Notes under the pieces: generated by a model
What the model was told of the DNA's origin: nothing
The model's input: the letters and a program-made list of their open reading frames with translations, nothing else
The model's database searches: none
From: a virus
DNA length: 62,459 nucleotides
Direction: 5' to 3' (one strand)
IMG/VR virus record: IMGVR_UViG_3300030099_001770
Coordinates: 1-62,459 of that record
Made by a program: the position numbers and the translations under genes
Shown here: piece by piece, positions 41,843-50,200 of the stretch
How the letters are laid out: the number at the start of each line of letters is the position of its first letter
Numbering within the stretch: the first letter of the stretch is position 1

Positions 41843-42784
41843 TTAAGCGGTCTTTATTCCATAAAGACTAACTTTTGCATAAGTGTTACCACTTTCTGCT
41901 CTAAATCGTGCTCCATAGGTTCTTCCAGCAGATGTTGGATTACCAGATGCAATTTCTCTATAATAATTAGATGGGTCACGACCACCAGCGTCAGTCATAA
42001 AAATTGTTCTTTTGTCAGAGTCATATGGATGTGCAACTTGAATCCTTGCAGTGATTGGGTCATCTGCCGCTGTACCAAGATTTAAAAGACTTCTCCAAAC
42101 ACCTAAGTTAGTTTCTTTTAAAGCAGTAGTTCCATTACTACCAGATTCATAGATACATCTAAAACGCATGACCTCTGTATTTGATGCAGAAAATGTAGAA
42201 CCATTTTGTGAAGGGTCAACATGGAAAGAAGTTCCACCACCAGCATTATAGGCATAATGAACAATAAACTCATACATATCAAATGTATTGTCAAATGTTA
42301 CACCATTACTTCCATGTAGAAAATCAAGAGAAGAAGCATTTGAACCCTCTAGAGTTTTGATATGTTGATATGCAGAAGTTGCCGCTGGAAGTGTGGTTGT
42401 TCCAGAAAATGTATTTGCACCAGAAAATGTGTGGTTAGTTGAAATTGTTGAAGCAAGTTTTGCACCAGTAACAGCGTTAGCAATAATCTTATCCGTTGAA
42501 ACAGAGTTTGCACCTATACTTGTAGTAACTTGTGCGAAACTTTTATTAATGACATAGAAGTTTAAACCAGCGTCAGGCGCTTCAGACATAGTAAGAGTTG
42601 TACCAGCAGCTGTATACGCTGTGGTAGGTTCTTGTCTTACGTTACCTACAAAGACCTCAAGGTCATTTGCAGTCGCAACTGGATTTGTTAATGTGAAAAC
42701 AGTCGTTGAACCATTTGGGGTAAAAGACTGTTTTGGGAACGAACTTACAAATCCTTGCGTTGGTGTAGTTCCTATGAACGGCAT
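41843..42784 (-). CDS. Fibre protein, PFIGTTP start
   Basis: 313 aa. N-terminal PFIGTTPTQGFVSSFPKQSF, then a fibre domain (NGSTTVFTLTNPVATANDLEVFVG), a stalk (IGANSVSTDKIIANAVTGAK), and a head ending YAKVSLYGIKTA. N-terminal type is shared with 39392 and, less exactly, with 43137 and 45182. Likely a short tail fibre. Confidence 0.75.
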   Translation of the reverse strand: MPFIGTTPTQGFVSSFPKQSFTPNGSTTVFTLTNPVATANDLEVFVGNVRQEPTTAYTAAGTTLTMSEAPDAGLNFYVINKSFAQVTTSIGANSVSTDKIIANAVTGAKLASTISTNHTFSGANTFSGTTTLPAATSAYQHIKTLEGSNASSLDFLHGSNGVTFDNTFDMYEFIVHYAYNAGGGTSFHVDPSQNGSTFSASNTEVMRFRCIYESGSNGTTALKETNLGVWRSLLNLGTAADDPITARIQVAHPYDSDKRTIFMTDAGGRDPSNYYREIASGNPTSAGRTYGARFRAESGNTYAKVSLYGIKTA

Positions 42785-42793
42785 CCTTTACTC

Positions 42794-43129
42794 CTATGTA
42801 ATCTGCATTAAACCAAGAACTGCGTCAAGTGATGAAGCTGCACTTGCTTGAACTTTTAATATATCACTTGCCTCTAAGACATATTTCTGACCAGCGAGAA
42901 CTTCAAGTGTTGTGTTCGCTGGGATTGTTACTTCATTTAGTAACAGTCTTGTTGCGTTACTGTCAGATGCATCAGTGAACTGAACACTTGCAGTTACAGA
43001 GTTATCTGTCTTATTTGTAATTGCAAGTCCTAAAATAATTGCAGTTGTAGATGCTGGACAAGTATACAAAGTTGCAAATGCAGAATGGTTGACTGAAGCG
43101 AGTGATGCGTTTTTAAATGTATTAGCCAT
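42794..43129 (-). CDS. Small virion beta protein
   Basis: 111 aa. ANTFKNASLASVNHSAFATLYTCPA start, AIILGLAITNKT strand, and a conserved end LNEVTIPANTTLEVLAGQKYVLE. The last half is related to the end of 45963-46571 (VKDVTIPASSTLKIVSGQK). Between fibre genes; likely a fibre or baseplate accessory. Confidence 0.7.
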   Translation of the reverse strand: MANTFKNASLASVNHSAFATLYTCPASTTAIILGLAITNKTDNSVTASVQFTDASDSNATRLLLNEVTIPANTTLEVLAGQKYVLEASDILKVQASAASSLDAVLGLMQIT

Positions 43130-43136
43130 ATTCCTT

Positions 43137-43742
43137 TTATCCTAAAGCGATTGCGAGTGCAGTAGCATCATCAGCAGGGTCAAATGTTAATTTTGCTTTT
43201 GTTATTGTACTATCTGCAACAGTATTTATAGTGTTTGCTTGTGATAACTGTATCACTTGTATATTATTAGTACCACTTGGTGGTGCAGAAGTAAATGTCA
43301 AAGTTGCACCATCAACTGTGTATGCAAAACTAGAACCAAACCTCTGGTATACATTATCTACAAATACAATAAAATTGTTTGCACTACTTCCAGAAGGTAC
43401 TTGTGTTAATGTAAATGCAGTCGTTGAACCATCACCATTAAACTCATCAATATGTGGTGATGCAAGTGCAGACACCATTGATACAGTAGAACGACCAAGG
43501 AACACAATAAAAATTCTAGAACCATTACTTGGTGCAGACGCAAAAGTAATCTTTGGTGAACCAGTTGACAAAGAAATATTGTATGAAAACGAGGGTTCTT
43601 GAATAATACCATCCAATGACACAAGAAGTTGTCCTGCTTGTGCAACTGGAAATTCAAGAGTAAATGTCGCAGTTGAACCGTCACCAGTTATTAACTGTTT
43701 GTCAAAACTACCGTGTGATGGCTCTAATCCAATGTAACTCAT
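43137..43742 (-). CDS. Short fibre with two repeat domains
   Basis: 201 aa. Start SYIGLEPSHGSFDKQLI, then two copies of a beta repeat, TGDGSTATFTLEFPVA ... LLVSLDGIIQEPSFSY and NGDGSTTAFTLTQVP ... FIVFVDNVYQRFGSSF. It ends ALAIALG. The same repeat occurs three times in 45182-45961. The small partner gene 43765 lies just upstream. Confidence 0.75.
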   Translation of the reverse strand: MSYIGLEPSHGSFDKQLITGDGSTATFTLEFPVAQAGQLLVSLDGIIQEPSFSYNISLSTGSPKITFASAPSNGSRIFIVFLGRSTVSMVSALASPHIDEFNGDGSTTAFTLTQVPSGSSANNFIVFVDNVYQRFGSSFAYTVDGATLTFTSAPPSGTNNIQVIQLSQANTINTVADSTITKAKLTFDPADDATALAIALG

Positions 43743-43761
43743 TATTGTTTTCCTTTAAACA

Positions 43762-43769
43762 TATTTAGT
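43762..43769 (-). promoter_or_regulatory. Late-type box (ACTAAATA) with embedded stop
   Basis: ACTAAATA on the minus strand, 20 bp before the 43137-43742 gene; TAA is the stop of the 66-aa gene. Confidence 0.45.
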
Positions 43770-43965
43770 CTGCATCTGCGATTGTTAAGTCACCATCAGC
43801 AACCATTTGCATTAGAGTAACGTAATTCATATTTGCTTCATCTGTTGGAACAAATAAATCGTCACCCTCTTTCATAACAACTCTTACATACTCTTTTAAT
43901 TTTTTTGTACCATCCATTTGAACAGTATCACTATATTTTGCTGATTTAATATTACTAGTATCCAT
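43765..43965 (-). CDS. Small partner protein of fibre module, copy 1
   Basis: 66 aa. MDTSNIKSAKYSDTVQMDG, then FVPTDEANMNYVTLMQMV and GDLTIADAD. Same family as 40281 and 37718; downstream of the GRRN fibre gene 43974-45182. Confidence 0.8.
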   Translation of the reverse strand: MDTSNIKSAKYSDTVQMDGTKKLKEYVRVVMKEGDDLFVPTDEANMNYVTLMQMVADGDLTIADAD

Positions 43966-43973
43966 AATAACTC

Positions 43974-45182
43974 CTATAATTCTGCATCAGCGACATAGAA
44001 AGGTGCTGTTGCATCAAAGTGTCCAGCGTTTCCAGCAACTCCACTTACAACTAAATTATACTGAAACCCAACTCTATCTCCATTTTGAGGAACACGATTA
44101 GATATTGACCTAGAAGCACCAGCGACATATAATGCCTGACCAGTACTAGTTAAAGAAACACTTGGTGAAGCTCTCATTTGTACTGGATATCTAACCCAAG
44201 AATACGCATTAGAATTAGTATTACAACTAAAAACTGCACCATATGTATAACTATCACCGCCTTTATTGTAATATCTTTGACAAAGCAATAATGTCTCAGA
44301 TTGACTTAAATTTTCAAATGGAGTAGCAGTAGGGCCATTTTCCAATTGTACATGAGATATTTCAAATGTTCCTGCTTGATTTCCAATACTACCAGTTCTT
44401 GCATTAAAGTCAGAACCAGCACTTAACCAAAATCCAATTTCAAAACTAGAAGAATCTGCTGCTGTACCAATTGTTTTTCCAGAAACACTTCCGAATGTAA
44501 ATGTGTGAGTATATCTTGCCCATGAGGTTGTTAAGGTTTTTGTTGATAATTGAGAACCAGTACCTAAAACTCTACTACTTGGACTACCACCAGTTCCAAA
44601 ATTTTGAATTGGTTCAATAGCAATTTTTAAACCAGCAGATGATGCTTTAGCATAAAATGAAAGTGTCATTTGTTGTGAATTTGAAAGAAGAACATTTTCA
44701 ATATGATGATTAATAGTGGAATATGCACCAGAGGCACTATTTGCAGAGACTACTGCTCTTGCATAAAAAGATGCTTGTGGAACATCAGTCTGACCTACAG
44801 TATGGTCTTGTTTTGAAAACACTGTAGCTGCACTTCCAGCCCATGTTTTCCATCTATCAAGTGACACATATTGACCAGCAACACTAGATGCAGAAGTGGC
44901 CCTTTGTGCTATAGAAAAATCACCATTAATAATATAATTTCTTCTACCATTAAACGCACCACCACCCTTTGCAGTTGTGACAGCACCGTCAACAATATTT
45001 GCAGTTACAACAGAATCGTCAGCAAGTTTTGCAGATGTAACTGCGTCAGCAGCAAGTTTTGCAGTTGTAACTGCGTCAGCAGCAAGTTTTGCAGTTGTAA
45101 TAGAACCATCAGCGACATCTGCGACTGCAATAGTAGATTCGTTATTTAAAAGTTCTGCTAAATTTTTTGCGTTACTAGCCAT
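43974..45182 (-). CDS. Carbohydrate-binding-like fibre protein with repeat stalk, copy 1
   Basis: 402 aa. N-terminal stalk of near-identical 10-residue repeats (LAADAVTTAK, LAADAVTTAK, LAADAVTSAK), then NGRRNYIINGDFSIAQRAT and a carbohydrate-binding-like sandwich (MTLSFYAKASSAGLKIAIE) with the ISHVQLENGPTATPFEN ... LLCQRYYN motif. It is the most divergent of the three. DNA repeats in the stalk are at 45031-45090. Confidence 0.8.
   Translation of the reverse strand: MASNAKNLAELLNNESTIAVADVADGSITTAKLAADAVTTAKLAADAVTSAKLADDSVVTANIVDGAVTTAKGGGAFNGRRNYIINGDFSIAQRATSASSVAGQYVSLDRWKTWAGSAATVFSKQDHTVGQTDVPQASFYARAVVSANSASGAYSTINHHIENVLLSNSQQMTLSFYAKASSAGLKIAIEPIQNFGTGGSPSSRVLGTGSQLSTKTLTTSWARYTHTFTFGSVSGKTIGTAADSSSFEIGFWLSAGSDFNARTGSIGNQAGTFEISHVQLENGPTATPFENLSQSETLLLCQRYYNKGGDSYTYGAVFSCNTNSNAYSWVRYPVQMRASPSVSLTSTGQALYVAGASRSISNRVPQNGDRVGFQYNLVVSGVAGNAGHFDATAPFYVADAEL
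45031..45090. repeat. Tandem 30-bp direct repeat in fibre stalk
   Basis: Two adjacent 30-bp units (45031-45060 and 45061-45090) differ at one position and encode LAADAVTTAK-type stalk repeats. A further diverged copy precedes them. Confidence 0.85.
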
Positions 45183-45961
45183 TATACGAAATACCTCGCC
45201 ATTATTTGCGAATTATTTACTGGTGTAAATGTGAACGTAAGAGTTGCACCAGAAATACCATAATCCGTTGTTGGTTTCATTGCAACACCATTGTAAAAAA
45301 CAAACACATCATTGACAGATGCATTATTACTTAAAGTAAATGCAGTAGTAGAACCGTTACCAGTAAAGTTATCTAGGAACATTGATAATGCTCTTCTTGC
45401 AGTTGTTCTAATACCAAGATGTTTCACTTCAATCTCTGCACCATTGTCTGGTGCAGCTGTAAATGTAATCACTCCAGTTGTCGTATTGAGTGAATAGTTT
45501 GTTGATGACTTCTGTAAAATACCGTCAACAAACACCATAATTTGTGATGCGTTTGCTGGAATTTCTGATAAGGTCACTGTAGTTGCAGAACCATTACCAG
45601 TAAATGCATCCGTGGTAAATGTTTTTAATGCGTCAGATAATTCATTCGCACCAACAGAACCAGCTGGTGGTGAATGAAGAATAGTTGTTAGACCGTGATG
45701 AATAACATAGATACTATCACCATTTGCAGGCGTTCCAGTAAATGTAAGAATTTTTGGTTTATCATTTGAGTCATCACCAATTGTATAGGCAACGTCTGGT
45801 TCTTGAACAACATTGTTTACCACAACCATAATGTTCTGAGAAGAACCCCCAGGCACTTCATTTGTTAGAGTAAAAGTTGTAGCACTTCCATCTCCAGTAA
45901 AGTCCTCTTTCAAGAACTTTGGACTAACTCTGTTTTCAATTGACGCACCTATGTATGCCAT
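45182..45961 (-). CDS. Fibre protein with three repeat domains
   Basis: 259 aa. Start AYIGASIENRVSPKFLKE, then three copies of a beta repeat, each with a (T/N)G(D/N)GS-x-T-T-F/V-TL start and a VNNVVQEP, VDGILQKS or YNGVAMKP core. The repeats are also found in 43137-43742, 41843 and 39392. Stop and start overlap with 43974-45182. It may be a stalk or connector that carries other fibres. Confidence 0.75.
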   Translation of the reverse strand: MAYIGASIENRVSPKFLKEDFTGDGSATTFTLTNEVPGGSSQNIMVVVNNVVQEPDVAYTIGDDSNDKPKILTFTGTPANGDSIYVIHHGLTTILHSPPAGSVGANELSDALKTFTTDAFTGNGSATTVTLSEIPANASQIMVFVDGILQKSSTNYSLNTTTGVITFTAAPDNGAEIEVKHLGIRTTARRALSMFLDNFTGNGSTTAFTLSNNASVNDVFVFYNGVAMKPTTDYGISGATLTFTFTPVNNSQIMARYFV

Positions 45962-45962
45962 A

Positions 45963-46571
45963 TTACGATACCTCTTGTAGAATACCAGCGATTAAATCAA
46001 CATTAGCCGCACTTGCGTATGCATATACCTTATCGTTTGAATTTAAAACAATCTTTTGTCCAGATACAATCTTTAGTGTTGATGATGCTGGGATTGTAAC
46101 ATCTTTTACAATGTGATATGCTTTGAAGATTACTTTTGTTCCAGCTGCAGTTCCATTTGATGCACCAGAATTTTGTGCATATGTAAATGTTGTTGCACTT
46201 GGAACAGATGCAACTTTGTATATTCCGTTTACAAATGCAGTTGTTGACCCAGTTACATGAACATAGTGTCCTACACTTAATCCGTGTGCAGAACCAGTTG
46301 TTACAGTTGCAACGTCACTTGAAGATACAATACTTGTAATTGACCCTAGAGTTGCAGAGGTGTCTTGAATAAAACAAGTAAGTGCGACACCAGCAGTTCC
46401 AGTATTGGAAGCATCAAGTTCCACCAGAATTGAGTTAACACCACTTGAACCATTGTTTGCATTGTAAACTAACTGTGGGCCTGTAGCATTATCAGTCGCA
46501 CTTCCAGTGGATTGATAAAACTCACCAGCAGTCGGAATACTTGCAAAACTGTTTACAAAGTTATTAGCCAT
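45963..46571 (-). CDS. Virion protein with inserted FCCH-like domain
   Basis: 202 aa. The outer part is related to 42794-43129, especially the end VKDVTIPASSTLKIVSGQKIVL. In the middle there is an inserted segment (SDVATVTTGSAHGLSVGHYVHVTG ... NGIYKVASVPSATTFTYA), a small beta domain common in phage tail proteins (HGL-x-x-G-x-x-V-x-V ... NG-x-Y). Likely a baseplate or fibre accessory. Confidence 0.7.
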   Translation of the reverse strand: MANNFVNSFASIPTAGEFYQSTGSATDNATGPQLVYNANNGSSGVNSILVELDASNTGTAGVALTCFIQDTSATLGSITSIVSSSDVATVTTGSAHGLSVGHYVHVTGSTTAFVNGIYKVASVPSATTFTYAQNSGASNGTAAGTKVIFKAYHIVKDVTIPASSTLKIVSGQKIVLNSNDKVYAYASAANVDLIAGILQEVS

Positions 46572-46581
46572 ATTTCTTTCC

Positions 46582-47040
46582 TTATCCTAACGCAGTTGCT
46601 AGTGCGATTGAGAATCCTTCAGTAGAGATTGTACCTCCAACTGTAGGAAATGTCAAGTTCACAGAACCATTAGTTATGTTTCCACCAGTTTGTAAATTAC
46701 CAGCAGTTAATGTTCCAGAGATTGTAACTGCATTTGGTAAACCAATTGTAAGTGTTTGTCCACTTGCAACAGTCTCAATCTCATTTGTAGTACCAGCGAT
46801 GGTTAGCGATTGCGTATCTAAGTCTACTGCAAAAGTTCCACTATCACCAGCACCATCTAAGTCAGATATATTGACAGCAGTGTTCAGTAATGTAACTGCT
46901 TCTACAACATCAGTTGCAGACGCAATAATACCAGTTGCACCAGTAATACCAGCGATATCTCCAACATCAGTTGCGAGTTCATTAAACTCTACACGAAACT
47001 GTTCAAAGGTATTACTTCCTGCTACGTTTCTATCTGCCAT
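46582..47040 (-). CDS. Structural protein with GFSIALATALG ending
   Basis: 152 aa. ADRNVAGSNTFEQFRVEFNELATDV start is a helical segment typical of marine phage structural proteins, followed by a beta-rich part with VDLDTQSLTIAGTTNEIETV. The final GFSIALATALG matches the end of the long fibre 31656-33326. Overlaps the 47030-47263 gene by 11 nt. Confidence 0.7.
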   Translation of the reverse strand: MADRNVAGSNTFEQFRVEFNELATDVGDIAGITGATGIIASATDVVEAVTLLNTAVNISDLDGAGDSGTFAVDLDTQSLTIAGTTNEIETVASGQTLTIGLPNAVTISGTLTAGNLQTGGNITNGSVNLTFPTVGGTISTEGFSIALATALG

Positions 47041-47263
47041 CTTTTTCTACCAATTTTATTAAGAGAGATTTAATTTCATGCATCTCACACTTTAATATAT
47101 TTATTTCTCTTGTTGCATCTCTTAGTTCATCTTTCTGTTGTTGCAAAGTTCTTTTTCTTTGAACAGCAGCAAGATACGCACTTCTATTAGTATTTATCAC
47201 TGCCTTTGAGTGCATATCCTTTATTAAATCTGAATGACCTTCTACTGGTTTATAATCCGACAT
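47030..47263 (-). CDS. Small coiled-coil protein
   Basis: 77 aa. A strongly charged helix (KRTLQQQKDELRDATREINILKCEMHEIK) predicted to form a coiled coil. It joins the giant gene by a stop/start overlap (TAATG). I recall small proteins of this type beside large structural genes in marine T4-like phages. Function unknown; an assembly helper is possible. Confidence 0.65.
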   Translation of the reverse strand: MSDYKPVEGHSDLIKDMHSKAVINTNRSAYLAAVQRKRTLQQQKDELRDATREINILKCEMHEIKSLLIKLVEKDGR

Positions 47264-50200
47264 TATGTTGCCAATGCGATTGCTCGCAAGTCCTTAATTC
47301 TTGGTGGTTCTGAACTGTTAGTTCCTTGCATTACAATTTTAATTGATAATGCAATAAATTCATCTAGATTATTTGCAGTATATTCATACTCTTTAAAATC
47401 TGAGTCAGATAGTGATGCGTTGACAACATTATCTGGGCCACCATTTGTATTGAAGAAGTTATATCCAATCTCATCAAAGTCAGATGCGTCATCAGAACGA
47501 AGTATTTTAAACATAAGTTTAATGTCTGCACTTGCAAATCTATTTGCATCTAGAATAACTTTAATACCAGTAGCAGGAGTATCAAGTGCAACTTTTCTTG
47601 TCATATAAATTGCTTCATTACTATCACCACTTGGAAGAGTTGATGCAACAAAATCACCTTGTAGTGCAGATACACCCATATCAGCTGGAGTATTAATATT
47701 ATCAAGTCTGTTACTAAACGCAACAACTGACTTTCTATCTAAATCTACCATAGGAGATAGATTTTCCAATGACGTTTGTAAATCAATATCTAGATAAAAA
47801 GATTTCTGTCCAGCAAGTTCATTAGTTTCATTAATCTGACTTGCAATCATCCTTGGTGTATCAAAATAACAGTTTTCTCCAAGAACAATTGATTTTGCAA
47901 AAGTAGTTCCTTGAAGATTAAATGATGTTTCTGTACCAGATGGTGATGTAGCACTTGTAGTTCTTATAGCAGCAGTTATATCTGTATCTGGGAACGATAT
48001 AGTCGGAACTAAAGTTTGTGTTCCATCAATCATTGCGTTCTCAGTTGCAACTACAGAATTACCACCTTGATTTGAACTTGAAGTAGCAGCTGTTGATGTT
48101 GCAACAGTATAACTATCAATTCTAATATTTGCAAGAGCAGTATGAGTTTTATTTACTTGTGTTAGTGGTATACCATTCAATTGATATAATTCTACAGTCG
48201 CACCATTAGAGTGAGTTGCGGCTGTTCCCTCAAGTCCTCTTGTAGATGCAGTAATTGTTGTTCCAGAGATAGTACCTACAATTACCTCACTACCTATTTT
48301 AATATAGATATTTGAACCATCATTACTTGCAACAAAGTCAGAGTTTGCATTTATTGAAATACTTGTTTGTGATGTAGAACTAATTGCACCAGCAAGTGTT
48401 GTGGTAATACCAGATGATACTCCACTAATAATCACATTATTAGATGTAGAATACATATGGTGATTTGGATGATTTACTTGTACAAATGTTTGACCAGTAA
48501 TAGTTCTAATTGGGTCAACTGGAAGTGTTTGACTTGGAACAACATCATTATTTAATGTAAGTTTACCACTAGAACCAGCAACAAAACTTGCTCTATGAAT
48601 TGTAAACTTCATATCTTCATATTGATATGAATTCCAAGTTGTATTGTTTTGTGATTTAAACAACACACCCAAGTGTGGTTGTTTTGAAATCATTCTTGTA
48701 CCACCAATATCAAGTTCACCCATTCTTGAAATCCATGCAAAATAACTTTCACAAGGAGTGAAAAGAACGATACAATATTCAACTTCATCTTTGACATAAA
48801 CTGGTGCATCAAATCTAAATGTTGTAGTTGCAGTTGCATCAGCAGATAAGTTAACATTACTAATCTTTTTACTAGATACAGCTCTTGCAGCTGCCGTATC
48901 AATTGTCATTGACGTATCCGAATTGATACCAGTAACCTTACCTACAAGTGCCTGTGTATCATAGTTTTTTGTATCAGTGGATACACCAGAAGTTGTATTT
49001 CCAGCACCAGTAATAGTAATTGTGTCACCAATTTTAAGATTGTGTGTGCCAGTTAAGAAGTCAGTATTTGTACCAGTAATAGTTGTACCACCAGCACTCA
49101 TTGATACTGTACCCTTCATGTAAGGACTTAGGTACTTTCCAGCAAAAGGTAACTGTTTAATTGTTGGAAAACCATTTACAACTTCACGAATTTGACAAAG
49201 AACTGGAATATTTGCATCTTTTCTCTGGAAGAAAACATCAATCTTAGTAATCATTTCTCCACCAGATTCAGTAGCCTTAAATGTTTGTGCAAGTGGGTCA
49301 GACCCTTCTTCACCATCTTCTTCTTCTCTTTGATTTGCAAAAGTTTGTGAACGAATTAAATCTCTTCTACTTTCATTTCTAGAAGTTGCACTTGAAATAG
49401 TTCTTGTATCAGAAACATTTTGAGTTTCAATTCTACCATTTCTAGTTGCAATAATTTCTTCTTGAATATTTCTAAGAATACCAGTAGATGAGAAAATAGC
49501 TTGAGCGAATGTCTCTGGTTCTGGATTTGTAAGATTAGTTTCAGAAGAAGTTAATCTGAAAACTCTTTGTCCAGTTTTAAACTTTGGATTACCAGCAACA
49601 TTTGGGTCTGGAATAGTGAATACACCACTGACCTCTCCGTTACCGTCTGCAATAATAGAACCACCCAAAGATGCAGTAGAATAACCATTTGCATTAGGTG
49701 TTACAAAAGAACTAACATTAACTTTATCGAAGAAAGGATACATTCTGGTGACTGGTTTTAAACCTTGTGCAGTAAATGTAATATTAACACTTCTCATGAA
49801 AGGAATTAGTGCAGTAGAACGTAATCTGTCACCATCACTTTCATAATCAATTTGTGCAACCACTTGAGTATTTAAACCAGTTCTTCTTTGTCTTTGAGTA
49901 GTGGTTGTTGTAACTCTAGTAGTTGTATCTCTAAATGTATTGACTTGTGTACTCCACCAATTAAAATTTGTAGTATTAAATGTACTAGAAGAAATTTGTT
50001 GTCTTGTAGTTGAAGTACCAGACCATTGTGTCTGCCATGAGTTCCATACAGTACCCATTGCATTTCCAACTTGTGCAACCAACTGGTCAAAGTTACCCTC
50101 TTTGTTTATAATAAGAGCTGGAAGTCTGTTAACTTCAAACCACTCATCACCAGATGGATTTAGTTGACATACACCAGTCCATGTAAATGTGAGAACTGGG

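Noticed and set aside
45001-45100. Short regular repeats that look like a CRISPR array
   Set aside because: Units are in frame, 30 bp with no unique spacers, and encode fibre stalk repeats.
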